Assembly: GCA_013152545.1 (NCBI GenBank)
Contig: JAADGF010000073.1
Span: forward strand, 1 to 60,249
DNA: 60,249 nt
DNA from: Gammaproteobacteria bacterium
Lineage (GTDB): Bacteria; Pseudomonadota; Gammaproteobacteria; SZUA-152
Direction of reading: 5' to 3'
The translations under genes and the position numbers were made by a program. Below are positions 47,187 through 55,706 of the stretch, one piece after another. The notes below the pieces were generated by a model. That model did no database searches. It was not told where the DNA came from and was given only the letters and a program-made list of their open reading frames with translations. Each line of letters starts with the position of its first letter. Position 1 is the first letter of the stretch.

Positions 47187-48080
47187 ATGAAAAATCAAAT
47201 CCCAGTATACTTATTAATTGTGGGTGTAGGCATCGTGATAGGGCTGTTATTGAAGCCATCAGCCAGCCCACTACTGACAGATACCTCATCATCCATCACA
47301 ACTGACAAACAACCGACCCTGACCCCCTCCATTGAAAGCGATATTTCTGCGGCACAACCCTCCCTCTTTGAAGCACAAGTAACGCAACTAAAAGCCCAAT
47401 TGAATTCATTGCAAACGAAATTAACAACCGAAACTGAACATCGACGCTCATTGGAAACCAAATTAACTTCGCTCGAAAAAGCCATTGATTCATCAATATC
47501 GCAAACCGTAACAGAAAACGACAATTCCCGAATGATACGCACGGCCACCCGACAAAACAGCCCTCTTACTGAAGATAATCATTGGTTTAATGAGCAAGCC
47601 CTGATTATCGCGGGCATTGACCCTGGTAAAGCAAATTCTTTAAAAAACTTGTACGAAAATGCTGAAATGGAAAAACTCTATTTGCGCGACCAAGCCACAC
47701 GCGAAGGCTGGATGGGTACCGAAAGGTTTCAAACTGCAATGAGCGAAATAAACAGCCAAACCGAGTCTGTACGCTCAGAACTTGACGAGAAAGAGTACGA
47801 TGCTTATCTCTATGCAACCGGAAGGGCCAACCGCATTATCGTCAGCAGTGTACTAAACAATTCGCCAGCGAGTCAGGCTGGTATACAGGCTGGTGATGCA
47901 ATCTTAAAATACGACAATAAACGCATTTACAGCTGGACGGATTTAACCAGTGCCACACGACAGGGTGCTCCCGACGCAATGGTGTCAGTAGCAATAGAAC
48001 GCAATGGGCAGCAACAGCAACTTTATGTTCCCCGCGGACCTCTCGGCGTGCGATTAACCACTGACAGTATTGCACCGTAA
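47187..48080 (+). CDS. Membrane-anchored PDZ-domain protein
   Basis: About 297 residues. A single N-terminal transmembrane helix (IPVYLLIVGVGIVIGLLL) is followed by a Ser/Thr-rich stretch, a coiled coil (about 60-110) and a region of unknown type. A C-terminal PDZ domain (about 210-295) has VSSVLNNSPASQAGIQAGDAILKYDNKRI. There is no protease domain. It is probably a periplasmic adaptor or scaffold. I start at ATG rather than the TTG six bases earlier; AAGG is a weak site for either. Confidence 0.75.
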   Translation: MKNQIPVYLLIVGVGIVIGLLLKPSASPLLTDTSSSITTDKQPTLTPSIESDISAAQPSLFEAQVTQLKAQLNSLQTKLTTETEHRRSLETKLTSLEKAIDSSISQTVTENDNSRMIRTATRQNSPLTEDNHWFNEQALIIAGIDPGKANSLKNLYENAEMEKLYLRDQATREGWMGTERFQTAMSEINSQTESVRSELDEKEYDAYLYATGRANRIIVSSVLNNSPASQAGIQAGDAILKYDNKRIYSWTDLTSATRQGAPDAMVSVAIERNGQQQQLYVPRGPLGVRLTTDSIAP

Positions 48081-48147
48081 AGTTGCCATGCATTCTCCTT
48101 GGCATGCAAATAGAACCATCACTGAATTAATGCCAACGTTATAGTGA

Positions 48148-50853
48148 TTAGCTTAACTTAGGCTTAGACAATAACGCACGCAACTCCGGAAGACAGGAAC
48201 CGCAATTGGTCCCCGCCTGTAAAGACTGGCCAATCGCCTCTACGCTATCCAGCCCATGTTTCTCAATAGCTTCGGCTATACGGTTTTCACCTACACCAAA
48301 ACACGCACAAACAATCCGGCCCATATCATTTTCTTCCCGGGGCGGTTTACCGGATATTACCGTAGCACGTTCAGCATCCGATACAATGTCTTTTTGAAAT
48401 AAATTAGCTAACCATTGCCGTGATGGCAATTCATCTTTTGTTGAGATGAAAATGCAACTTTCGATTCGGTTGGCGATAAAACGCACGCCCCGATAGCGAC
48501 TGGCCGCATCGAAAAACTCCACCCAATTAACATTTTCGGCGGACTGACATAATAGCTTTCGTGCCCACACAGCCCAATCCTCTGGATGCACTTGTCCTGC
48601 GATTTCATAGCGATAAAACTGCTCCCCAACGACGCGTACCCAGTAATCTGAACGCCCAACGGAAAGATCGCGACGTGATAAAATAAAACCCTGCCATTGA
48701 CAGTGATAGGGATGCACTCGCACCGGTGTATGTTTAAATTCCGGCTGCCCAGACAGGGGGTCTACCTCAGGATTTACTAGCGTACCAACGCGCGCGTTAC
48801 TGGCGAACTGTGTATTCCAGTGCATGGGGATAAAGACATTTCCGAGTTGCTGCTGATCCGTTATTTGCACACGCACTGTCACCTCCCCCCACACACTCTG
48901 TACTCGCGCCAAACCACCATTTACAACTTGATAATGCCTTGCGTCATTAGGATGAATAGCCAGATAAGGCTCGGGTGAATGGTCACCAAGCCGCGCAGCT
49001 TTGCCAGTTCGTGTCATAGTATGCCATTGATCCCTAATACGCCCGGTATTCAGCACTAATGGAAAATGACTATCGGGGGAGTTCTTGGGACGTTTCGGCT
49101 TAATCGGAATAAACTGCGCCTTACCGGAATCGGTAAAAAATCGCCCATTGGAAAACATTCTGGATGTCCCAGAACAAGCTGCTGCATTTTTTTTAATGCT
49201 CACAGGCCATTGTATTGGCTGCAAGACAGCGTATTGTTGTTCAGACAAAGAACTTAGGGCGGAAATATCAAAATCCCTTATCACATTCTCCGCCGCCTTT
49301 TCTGTTGCATTTTTTGCTGAATGATTGTTGTAACCTGAAAGCGCAGCGTGTTCGCTAAAGATGTCATGGGCACTGCTATAATTGAACCCCTGATGATAGC
49401 CCATTGCTTTTGCCACATCGCAGACAATGCGCCAATCGGGTCTGGCCTCACCCGGTGTTGGTAAAAACAACCGTTGCCGGGAAAGTCGTCGTTCTGAATT
49501 CGTTACCGTGCCGTCCTTTTCACCCCATGTCAAGGCCGGGAACAATACATTGGCCAATGCAGTAGTATCGGTATAGCGCATACAGTCGGATACCACAACC
49601 AGTTCACAATGCTGCAACGCCTGACGGACTTTATCCGCATTGGGCATACTGACCACGGGGTTGGTCCCCATTATCCATAATGCTTTGATTCTCCCTTCGC
49701 TAACAGCGTCAAATAAATCTACCGCGTTCAACCCAGGTTTATTGACAATACAGGGGGACTGCCAGAATGTTTGCACTATCGCACGATGTTGCGCATTCTC
49801 AATTGCCATATGCGCAGCAAGTTGGTTTGCCAACCCCCCCACTTCCCTGCCACCCATCGCATTCGGTTGCCCAGTAAACGAAAACGGCCCCATACCCGGC
49901 CGCCCGATACGGCCAGTTAACAGATGGCAATTAATAATCGCGTTGATTTTATCAGTACCACTAGTGGATTGATTAATCCCTTGTGAAAACACGCTCACGA
50001 CACGTTCAGTACGTGCAAATAAACGAAAAAAACTGGCCACATCAAGCTGCGACAAGCCACACTGTTCCGCAACATATACCGTATCTGGCGCTGTTTCCCT
50101 GGCGACGGTAATCGCTTCAGCGACGCCTTCGGTAAAACCATTAACAAAGAGTGAATTAACCTCACCGACCTCATCAAGGTAAGCTAATAAACCATTAAAT
50201 AAAACAGCATCAGTACCAGACATTAACGCTAAATGCATATCAGCAATGTCACAAGTTGCCGTTCGGCGGGGATCAATGACGACAACAAAAAGATCTGGGT
50301 TCTCTTTTTTGGCCTGAACAATGCGCTGAAATAACACCGGGTGACACCAAGCTGTATTGGAACCGGTTAAGACAATTAATTTGGCGCGTTCAAGATCTTC
50401 ATAACAACAGGGCACCGTGTCTGAGCCAAACGCACGTTTCTGAGCGGCAACCGCAGATGACATACATAAACGTGAATTAGTGTCTATATTGGCTGAACCA
50501 ATATAACCTTTCATTAATTTGTTCGCGACGTAATAATCTTCGGTGAGCAATTGCCCGGAAACGTAAAATGCTACCGCCTCGGGACCATCAGAGTTAATGA
50601 TATCCAGGAAACCTTGTGCTACCATCTTTATCGCATGGCCCCAGTCGCTAGCTTTGCCATTAACTTCTGGATGCAATAAACGACCAGTTAAACCAATAGT
50701 TTGCCCCAACGCAGCCCCTTTAGAGCATAGTCGGCCAAAATTTGACGGGTGGTCAACATCGCCACTGACGCTCACTTGTCCATCATCATGGCGTGTCACA
50801 ACAACACCACATCCAACACCGCAATAAGGGCAAGTCGTGTTTACGGTAGTCAC
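48148..50853 (-). CDS. nasA: Assimilatory nitrate reductase catalytic subunit with Bfd-like domain
   Basis: A cytoplasmic molybdopterin enzyme that reduces nitrate to nitrite. The N-terminal [4Fe-4S] site is CPYCGVGCGVVV, then RLCSKG. The middle has family motifs such as NTNSRLCMSSAVAAQKRAFG (in parts) and MGTNPVVSMPNADKV. A C-terminal Bfd-like [2Fe-2S] domain (about 845-890: CACFGVGE and TNCGSCLPEL) is typical of NasA and takes electrons from a reductase or ferredoxin. I start at GTG, where GGAG is six bases upstream, four codons inside the longest frame. It is the last gene of the nir-nas operon, which already encodes another nitrate reductase. Confidence 0.93.
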   Translation of the reverse strand: MTTVNTTCPYCGVGCGVVVTRHDDGQVSVSGDVDHPSNFGRLCSKGAALGQTIGLTGRLLHPEVNGKASDWGHAIKMVAQGFLDIINSDGPEAVAFYVSGQLLTEDYYVANKLMKGYIGSANIDTNSRLCMSSAVAAQKRAFGSDTVPCCYEDLERAKLIVLTGSNTAWCHPVLFQRIVQAKKENPDLFVVVIDPRRTATCDIADMHLALMSGTDAVLFNGLLAYLDEVGEVNSLFVNGFTEGVAEAITVARETAPDTVYVAEQCGLSQLDVASFFRLFARTERVVSVFSQGINQSTSGTDKINAIINCHLLTGRIGRPGMGPFSFTGQPNAMGGREVGGLANQLAAHMAIENAQHRAIVQTFWQSPCIVNKPGLNAVDLFDAVSEGRIKALWIMGTNPVVSMPNADKVRQALQHCELVVVSDCMRYTDTTALANVLFPALTWGEKDGTVTNSERRLSRQRLFLPTPGEARPDWRIVCDVAKAMGYHQGFNYSSAHDIFSEHAALSGYNNHSAKNATEKAAENVIRDFDISALSSLSEQQYAVLQPIQWPVSIKKNAAACSGTSRMFSNGRFFTDSGKAQFIPIKPKRPKNSPDSHFPLVLNTGRIRDQWHTMTRTGKAARLGDHSPEPYLAIHPNDARHYQVVNGGLARVQSVWGEVTVRVQITDQQQLGNVFIPMHWNTQFASNARVGTLVNPEVDPLSGQPEFKHTPVRVHPYHCQWQGFILSRRDLSVGRSDYWVRVVGEQFYRYEIAGQVHPEDWAVWARKLLCQSAENVNWVEFFDAASRYRGVRFIANRIESCIFISTKDELPSRQWLANLFQKDIVSDAERATVISGKPPREENDMGRIVCACFGVGENRIAEAIEKHGLDSVEAIGQSLQAGTNCGSCLPELRALLSKPKLS

Positions 50854-50957
50854 TCTATACTCCAAACACCGAAATTATATTGTAACTTTTAAAATTTAGA
50901 TTGAGTAGCAACGCACTTATTTATAGCTTGAACTTTCTATCGTTTGCACAAACGTTA

Positions 50958-52916
50958 TCAAGCCTTTGCGAATACTGCCCGCCAACGATTGCGTATTGCG
51001 GTTTTCACACCCCGCGCTCTCAACTTCTGCCACTCGTCTTTTAGCTCACGAATAGCTCGCTGTTTTTGCAAATCAGGGTATTCCACCTCTGGCAACACAC
51101 CCACTTGTGGCATTTTTGCCAGACCAGTTTGGCGTGCATGCTCCTGAAAACCCTGATTTTTCCAGAAAAATGCCCCAGGCATGGTCGTCGGCACAACCAA
51201 AACATAAAATAATGCGCGACCAGCTAATGCCGTCATCATAATCGACGCTGAAATAATAGCCCAGACAAACAAGGCAACAATGCCTTCAAGTGCCAATGCA
51301 GCAAACACCAATACCGCAATCGCATTAACACCTAATAATATATTGCGAGTCGTATAGGTTTTGCCAAACCGTGTTCTTTGTTCCTGCATGGAAGCTGCCG
51401 CTTCACCATCAGTTCGCTCTAGATAACGCGCATGCGCCATTAAACCCACGGCCTCCAACATCAGCCCCAACACAACAAGCAACGACATAAGCTGCATTAA
51501 ACTGGCAAAACCCTGCTGCTGCGCGGTTAACACCGTTGCATAGACAACTCCCACACTCAAGGCACCTAACGTCAGCACACTACCGAAAAAAGAGGTCAAC
51601 ACTTGCCAATGATTCCAAAATGGCCGGGCTTTGATACGGTATATATTATGCATCGCGTAAATTGCCAGTGGACCAAACACCACCGCCCCCCAACCACACA
51701 CGGCCTTAAGCAAAGCAGGTGCACCCTGCCACAACCAAGCCAATAAATCAGGAAAGGAATCAAGCAAACTATAAACAACCATTAAGTTAAAAAAAATAGC
51801 GACAGCTGCAACTTCACGACTGACTGGCGAATATCTTAAGTTATTAAAGGCGCGGTAAAACCGGTGTGGCTTGCCCAAATGCATAGTGGATAACACTAAC
51901 GCGAAGATTTGCAAACCCAGCAAACCAAACAACAAACTGGCACGCGTTGCCGGGTGTGCTTCTGCGCTAAGCACTTCAAGCCCGAACATTGGTCCTAGAA
52001 ACAGTAGTAAAAATGCGCCGACCACCCCCTGCGTCACTAAGGTAAAAATAACTAACGGGTCTTCCCGCGAACGCAGTTTTTCAAAACCCCACTGCCGGGG
52101 CTGCTTCTTTAATGTCGCCTTAACTTTATAGTCGCCCTGACCTTGTTCATCCCGTTGATAACGAACCGGTGTGGTATCCGTACGCGCCATATCCCGAGGT
52201 AAATTTTTCACTTGCTGGAAACGTATATTGGGATTGGTAATGTCCGGTGAAGGAAAACCGGGAATTTGAATTTTTGCCTGATCACGATTTTCAGGTGTGG
52301 ATTCAATAATGCCAAAATCCAAAGCTCCGCCCAGGCAAGCGGCAGCACACGCCGGTTTTAAACCCACTTCCAAGCGGTCAACACACATATTGCATTTTGA
52401 TACCTGGCCTTTGACGGGATCAAGCTGCGGCGCGTTGTAAGGGCAAACCCAAGTGCAATAACCACAACCAAAACAAATATCTGGGTCCTGAAGTACTGCA
52501 CCATATTCTGCAAATTTGGTATAAGCCCGTGTAGGACAGCCCTTCAGGCAAACGGGATCATCACAATGATTACAGGCCATGGAAATATTTAAACGACGAT
52601 AGGCAGGGTAACTCCCCCCCTCCACGTACCCAACAGAACGAAAGCTAATGTGTGCCGGTAAATCATTTTTTTCACTACAGGCCGCTTCACAAGCGTGGCA
52701 ACCGATGCAATTATCCGCAGTGAAATGAAAACCATGTTGTTTATAACGATTAGGGTTGTTCCCAACACGGCTATCACCATTGATATTCAGGCTTTTCCCT
52801 GCCAGTAAATCGTCCTCATCAACGAGATTAATGTCCTTTCCCCATTGGTTTTTTTGTGGCGTATCCACATTTGGAATAAATGCATAGCTTGGCTCGTCAT
52901 CGCGCACTTCAAACAT
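50958..52916 (-). CDS. Fused ferredoxin (DmsB-like) and DmsC-like membrane anchor
   Basis: 652 residues. The N-terminal about 215 have four [4Fe-4S] binding motifs: CIGCHACEAACSEKND, CNHCDDPVCLKGC, CFGCGYCTWVC and CNMC followed later by CAAAC. The C-terminal about 350 have some eight to nine helices and resemble DmsC, the quinol-binding anchor. The fusion would bring electrons from the quinol pool to the nitrate reductase encoded just before it (minus-strand order). There is no Tat signal, so the ferredoxin part is likely on the cytoplasmic side. Such a fusion is uncommon compared with separate DmsB and DmsC. Confidence 0.88.
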   Translation of the reverse strand: MFEVRDDEPSYAFIPNVDTPQKNQWGKDINLVDEDDLLAGKSLNINGDSRVGNNPNRYKQHGFHFTADNCIGCHACEAACSEKNDLPAHISFRSVGYVEGGSYPAYRRLNISMACNHCDDPVCLKGCPTRAYTKFAEYGAVLQDPDICFGCGYCTWVCPYNAPQLDPVKGQVSKCNMCVDRLEVGLKPACAAACLGGALDFGIIESTPENRDQAKIQIPGFPSPDITNPNIRFQQVKNLPRDMARTDTTPVRYQRDEQGQGDYKVKATLKKQPRQWGFEKLRSREDPLVIFTLVTQGVVGAFLLLFLGPMFGLEVLSAEAHPATRASLLFGLLGLQIFALVLSTMHLGKPHRFYRAFNNLRYSPVSREVAAVAIFFNLMVVYSLLDSFPDLLAWLWQGAPALLKAVCGWGAVVFGPLAIYAMHNIYRIKARPFWNHWQVLTSFFGSVLTLGALSVGVVYATVLTAQQQGFASLMQLMSLLVVLGLMLEAVGLMAHARYLERTDGEAAASMQEQRTRFGKTYTTRNILLGVNAIAVLVFAALALEGIVALFVWAIISASIMMTALAGRALFYVLVVPTTMPGAFFWKNQGFQEHARQTGLAKMPQVGVLPEVEYPDLQKQRAIRELKDEWQKLRARGVKTAIRNRWRAVFAKA

Positions 52917-53019
52917 TAATTATCCCCTACCCCTGGATGATTCATTGATTAATAATAAATTCGTCGTTCAGTTAACCCAAGCACTCAAAGCACAAATATC
53001 TGAACATTAAATTCGCGCC

Positions 53020-55200
53020 CTAATACGTACGGGCAGCATTGTTGACAACGGCAGCCGCCTCCTGCTCAGTGATTGACTCAATCCGTACCGCACATTGTTT
53101 AAAGGCAGGTTGCCTTGAGTGCGGGTCCAACAACCCCAGACTCAAACGATTAACACATTCGTGAAAATGAAATGGAATAAACACCATATTGGGCGCTACA
53201 CGATGGGTTAACTGCACTAACACAACAGCATCCCCTCGACGAGATACCAAGCGTGCGTACATCATATGTTCAACACCTAATGCATAAGCTGCATCGGGAT
53301 TCATCTCCATATAAGGTGTCGGACTGAATTTATTTAAGTTGCCAATTTTCCCAGTACGCGTACGGGTATGAAAATGCTCCACGACACGTCCACTGTTCAG
53401 CCAGAAAGGGTACTCCTCATCAGGCCGCTCGTTATTATCCACAAAAGGCAGCGGTATCAATTTGGCTTTGCCATCATCATAGTTAAACTTGCCATCGCTA
53501 TACAACCGGGGGATACCGTGTTCAGAATCCGCTTTCATGGGCCATTGAATACCACGATTTGTTTCGATTTTCTCATACGTCATGCCAGAAATATCGAGAA
53601 ATCGCCCACTCGAAAGTTGCCGCATTTCGTCAAACACCTGTGACGCGGTTTCAGGAAATTTAATTTTCTTACCGTTCTCAAAGCGCTTCGCCATTTGGCT
53701 GAAAATCCATAAATCTGATTTTGATTCCTTGTAGGGTTTAAGTACATTACGCACCAGATTTACGCGGCGTTCCGTATTGGTCATCACCCCTTCTTTTTCC
53801 GCCCAAATTGCAGCAGGGAAATAAACATGCGCATACTCGGTGGTCTCAACATCGGAATATGCATCCTGCACCACCATGAATTCCAGCTTCTCCAGCGTTT
53901 TTCGAATTCTTGCAGTATTCGCCATGGACGTCATTGGGTTAGTGGCCACAATCCACAAACCTTTGATTTGGCCAGTCTCAATTGCTGGAAATATATCGGT
54001 TTGAAACAACCCCCGTTGCTTCGGGAAAAACTCAGGGTCAATCCCCCAGAACTCAGCAATATCGCTTCGGTCTTGTTCTTTTTCCAGTACACGGTATCCT
54101 GGCAACCCCGAGCATGAAGACCATTCCCGCGTTCCCATCGCGTTACACTGCCCAGTAATGGATAAGCTTGTACCACCAGGTTTACCAATATTACCGGTAA
54201 TTAAATTCAGGTTATTAATAGCCACAACACCGTCTGAGCCGTGCGTGCTTTGATTAATCCCCATGGTCCAGATACTCATCGCCGCACCGGAGTTTGCATA
54301 CAAGCGTGCTACGTTACGAATTGTATCCTCATCAATACCGCAAACCTTTGAAGCGCTTACCGGATCATATTGCGCTACGAGTTGTTCATATTCCTGAGCG
54401 CCATTAGTATTCGCGCCAATATAAGCCCGATCTTCCAATCCCTCGTCTAGTATGACGTGGGCCAAGCTATTTAATAACACCAAATCAGTACCTGGCGTAA
54501 CGGGTAAATGCATATCCGCCATTTGTGCAAACATGGTGACACGAGGATCGACCACGATCACGGGGAATTTGCGTTTCTCCAACGCTTGTTTTAAACGCCA
54601 ATAGATAATCGGGTGTTGTTCCGGTAAATTAGAACCAAATGCCAACAAGCAATCGGTATGTTCAAAATCATCGTAACACCCGGGCGGACCATCAGAACCG
54701 AACGAGCGCTTGTAACCGGACACCGCAGACGCCATACACAAAGTGGTGTTACCATCATAGTTATTTGTACCGATAACACCACGCGCCAACTTGCCTAGCG
54801 TATAAAATTCTTCCGTCAGTATTTGTCCCGTCGACACAATGGCAAAACTATCACGGCCGTAGGTTTCCTGAATACGGTGTATTTCACTCGCAGTTCGGTC
54901 GAACGCGACATCCCATGTGGCTTCCTGGTAAGGCTCGAAAATTTTATCGCGCAATAACGGCACGCTACCCCGGTTTGCTGAGGTAAAAAGCTCATGCTCG
55001 AATATCCCTTTTAAGCACAATTTACCGCGATTCACATCGGCGCCACTAACCCCTCTGGCACTAACACCGTTGCCATTTTTATCAACACCAACCTCAATGG
55101 AGCAACCCGTGGAACAATATCCGCACGTGGTGTACACCCAGTCCTTGACCTCATGTTGCGGCAGTTTAATGGGATTTTTTTTAGCACGCCCGAATAACAT
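53020..55200 (-). CDS. Second nitrate reductase-like molybdopterin subunit (no Bfd domain)
   Basis: 726 residues. The [4Fe-4S] motif is CGYCSTGCSIEVG, with GKLCLKG following. Molybdopterin family blocks are present: NTTLCMASAVSGYKRSFG, SNLPEQHPIIYWRLKQ, GINQSTHGSDGV and WIVATNPMTSMANTARI. No twin-arginine signal and no Bfd-like C-terminus, so it differs from NasA downstream and probably takes electrons from the adjacent ferredoxin-DmsC fusion. AAGGGG is before the ATG. It lies between nirD and that fusion in the same operon. Confidence 0.88.
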   Translation of the reverse strand: MLFGRAKKNPIKLPQHEVKDWVYTTCGYCSTGCSIEVGVDKNGNGVSARGVSGADVNRGKLCLKGIFEHELFTSANRGSVPLLRDKIFEPYQEATWDVAFDRTASEIHRIQETYGRDSFAIVSTGQILTEEFYTLGKLARGVIGTNNYDGNTTLCMASAVSGYKRSFGSDGPPGCYDDFEHTDCLLAFGSNLPEQHPIIYWRLKQALEKRKFPVIVVDPRVTMFAQMADMHLPVTPGTDLVLLNSLAHVILDEGLEDRAYIGANTNGAQEYEQLVAQYDPVSASKVCGIDEDTIRNVARLYANSGAAMSIWTMGINQSTHGSDGVVAINNLNLITGNIGKPGGTSLSITGQCNAMGTREWSSCSGLPGYRVLEKEQDRSDIAEFWGIDPEFFPKQRGLFQTDIFPAIETGQIKGLWIVATNPMTSMANTARIRKTLEKLEFMVVQDAYSDVETTEYAHVYFPAAIWAEKEGVMTNTERRVNLVRNVLKPYKESKSDLWIFSQMAKRFENGKKIKFPETASQVFDEMRQLSSGRFLDISGMTYEKIETNRGIQWPMKADSEHGIPRLYSDGKFNYDDGKAKLIPLPFVDNNERPDEEYPFWLNSGRVVEHFHTRTRTGKIGNLNKFSPTPYMEMNPDAAYALGVEHMMYARLVSRRGDAVVLVQLTHRVAPNMVFIPFHFHECVNRLSLGLLDPHSRQPAFKQCAVRIESITEQEAAAVVNNAARTY

Positions 55201-55300
55201 CGCTTCCCCTTACTCTTATTTTTAAAAGCCACACTGTTTTGCTACCACATTTTTTTCAACCACAGCAATTATCATCAAACGTCAAGATTTGATATGCCGC

Positions 55301-55624
55301 TTAATTAGCTTGCAAATTCAAAAACACTTTACCGTTTTCAATCTTAACGGGATAACTGGCAACACAACCTTCATCCGGGGCAATGACTGCACCGGAATCC
55401 AGTTCCAACACCCAATTGTGTAACGGACAGGTTACTCGTTTGCCATGCACGATACCCTGGGACAATGGCCCGCCTTTATGTGGGCAACTATCACGTAATG
55501 CAAATACTTCATCCTCAGCGGTACGGAACACCCCGACATTTCCATTACTGGTTTCAACAACACGGGCACCTAGCGATGGAATATCCTCTATCAACCCTAC
55601 TTCGATCCATTCTTTTTGTGACAT
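55301..55624 (-). CDS. nirD: Nitrite reductase small subunit with Rieske motif
   Basis: The small subunit of NADH-dependent assimilatory nitrite reductase. Residues include SCPHKGGPLSQG and VTCPLHNW, a complete Rieske [2Fe-2S] ligand set (CPH and CPLH). Many NirD proteins, including that of E. coli, lack it. I start at MSQKEWIEVG (107 residues); the longest frame adds 21 codons without a ribosome site. It directly follows nirB. Confidence 0.93.
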   Translation of the reverse strand: MSQKEWIEVGLIEDIPSLGARVVETSNGNVGVFRTAEDEVFALRDSCPHKGGPLSQGIVHGKRVTCPLHNWVLELDSGAVIAPDEGCVASYPVKIENGKVFLNLQAN

Positions 55625-55706
55625 AAATTTCTCTTTTGTAACTGTATTTAACGTCTTGGTCTTGAGTTTATCGCTTAGAAAAAACATGCCCGCATCATTT
55701 TACTGC

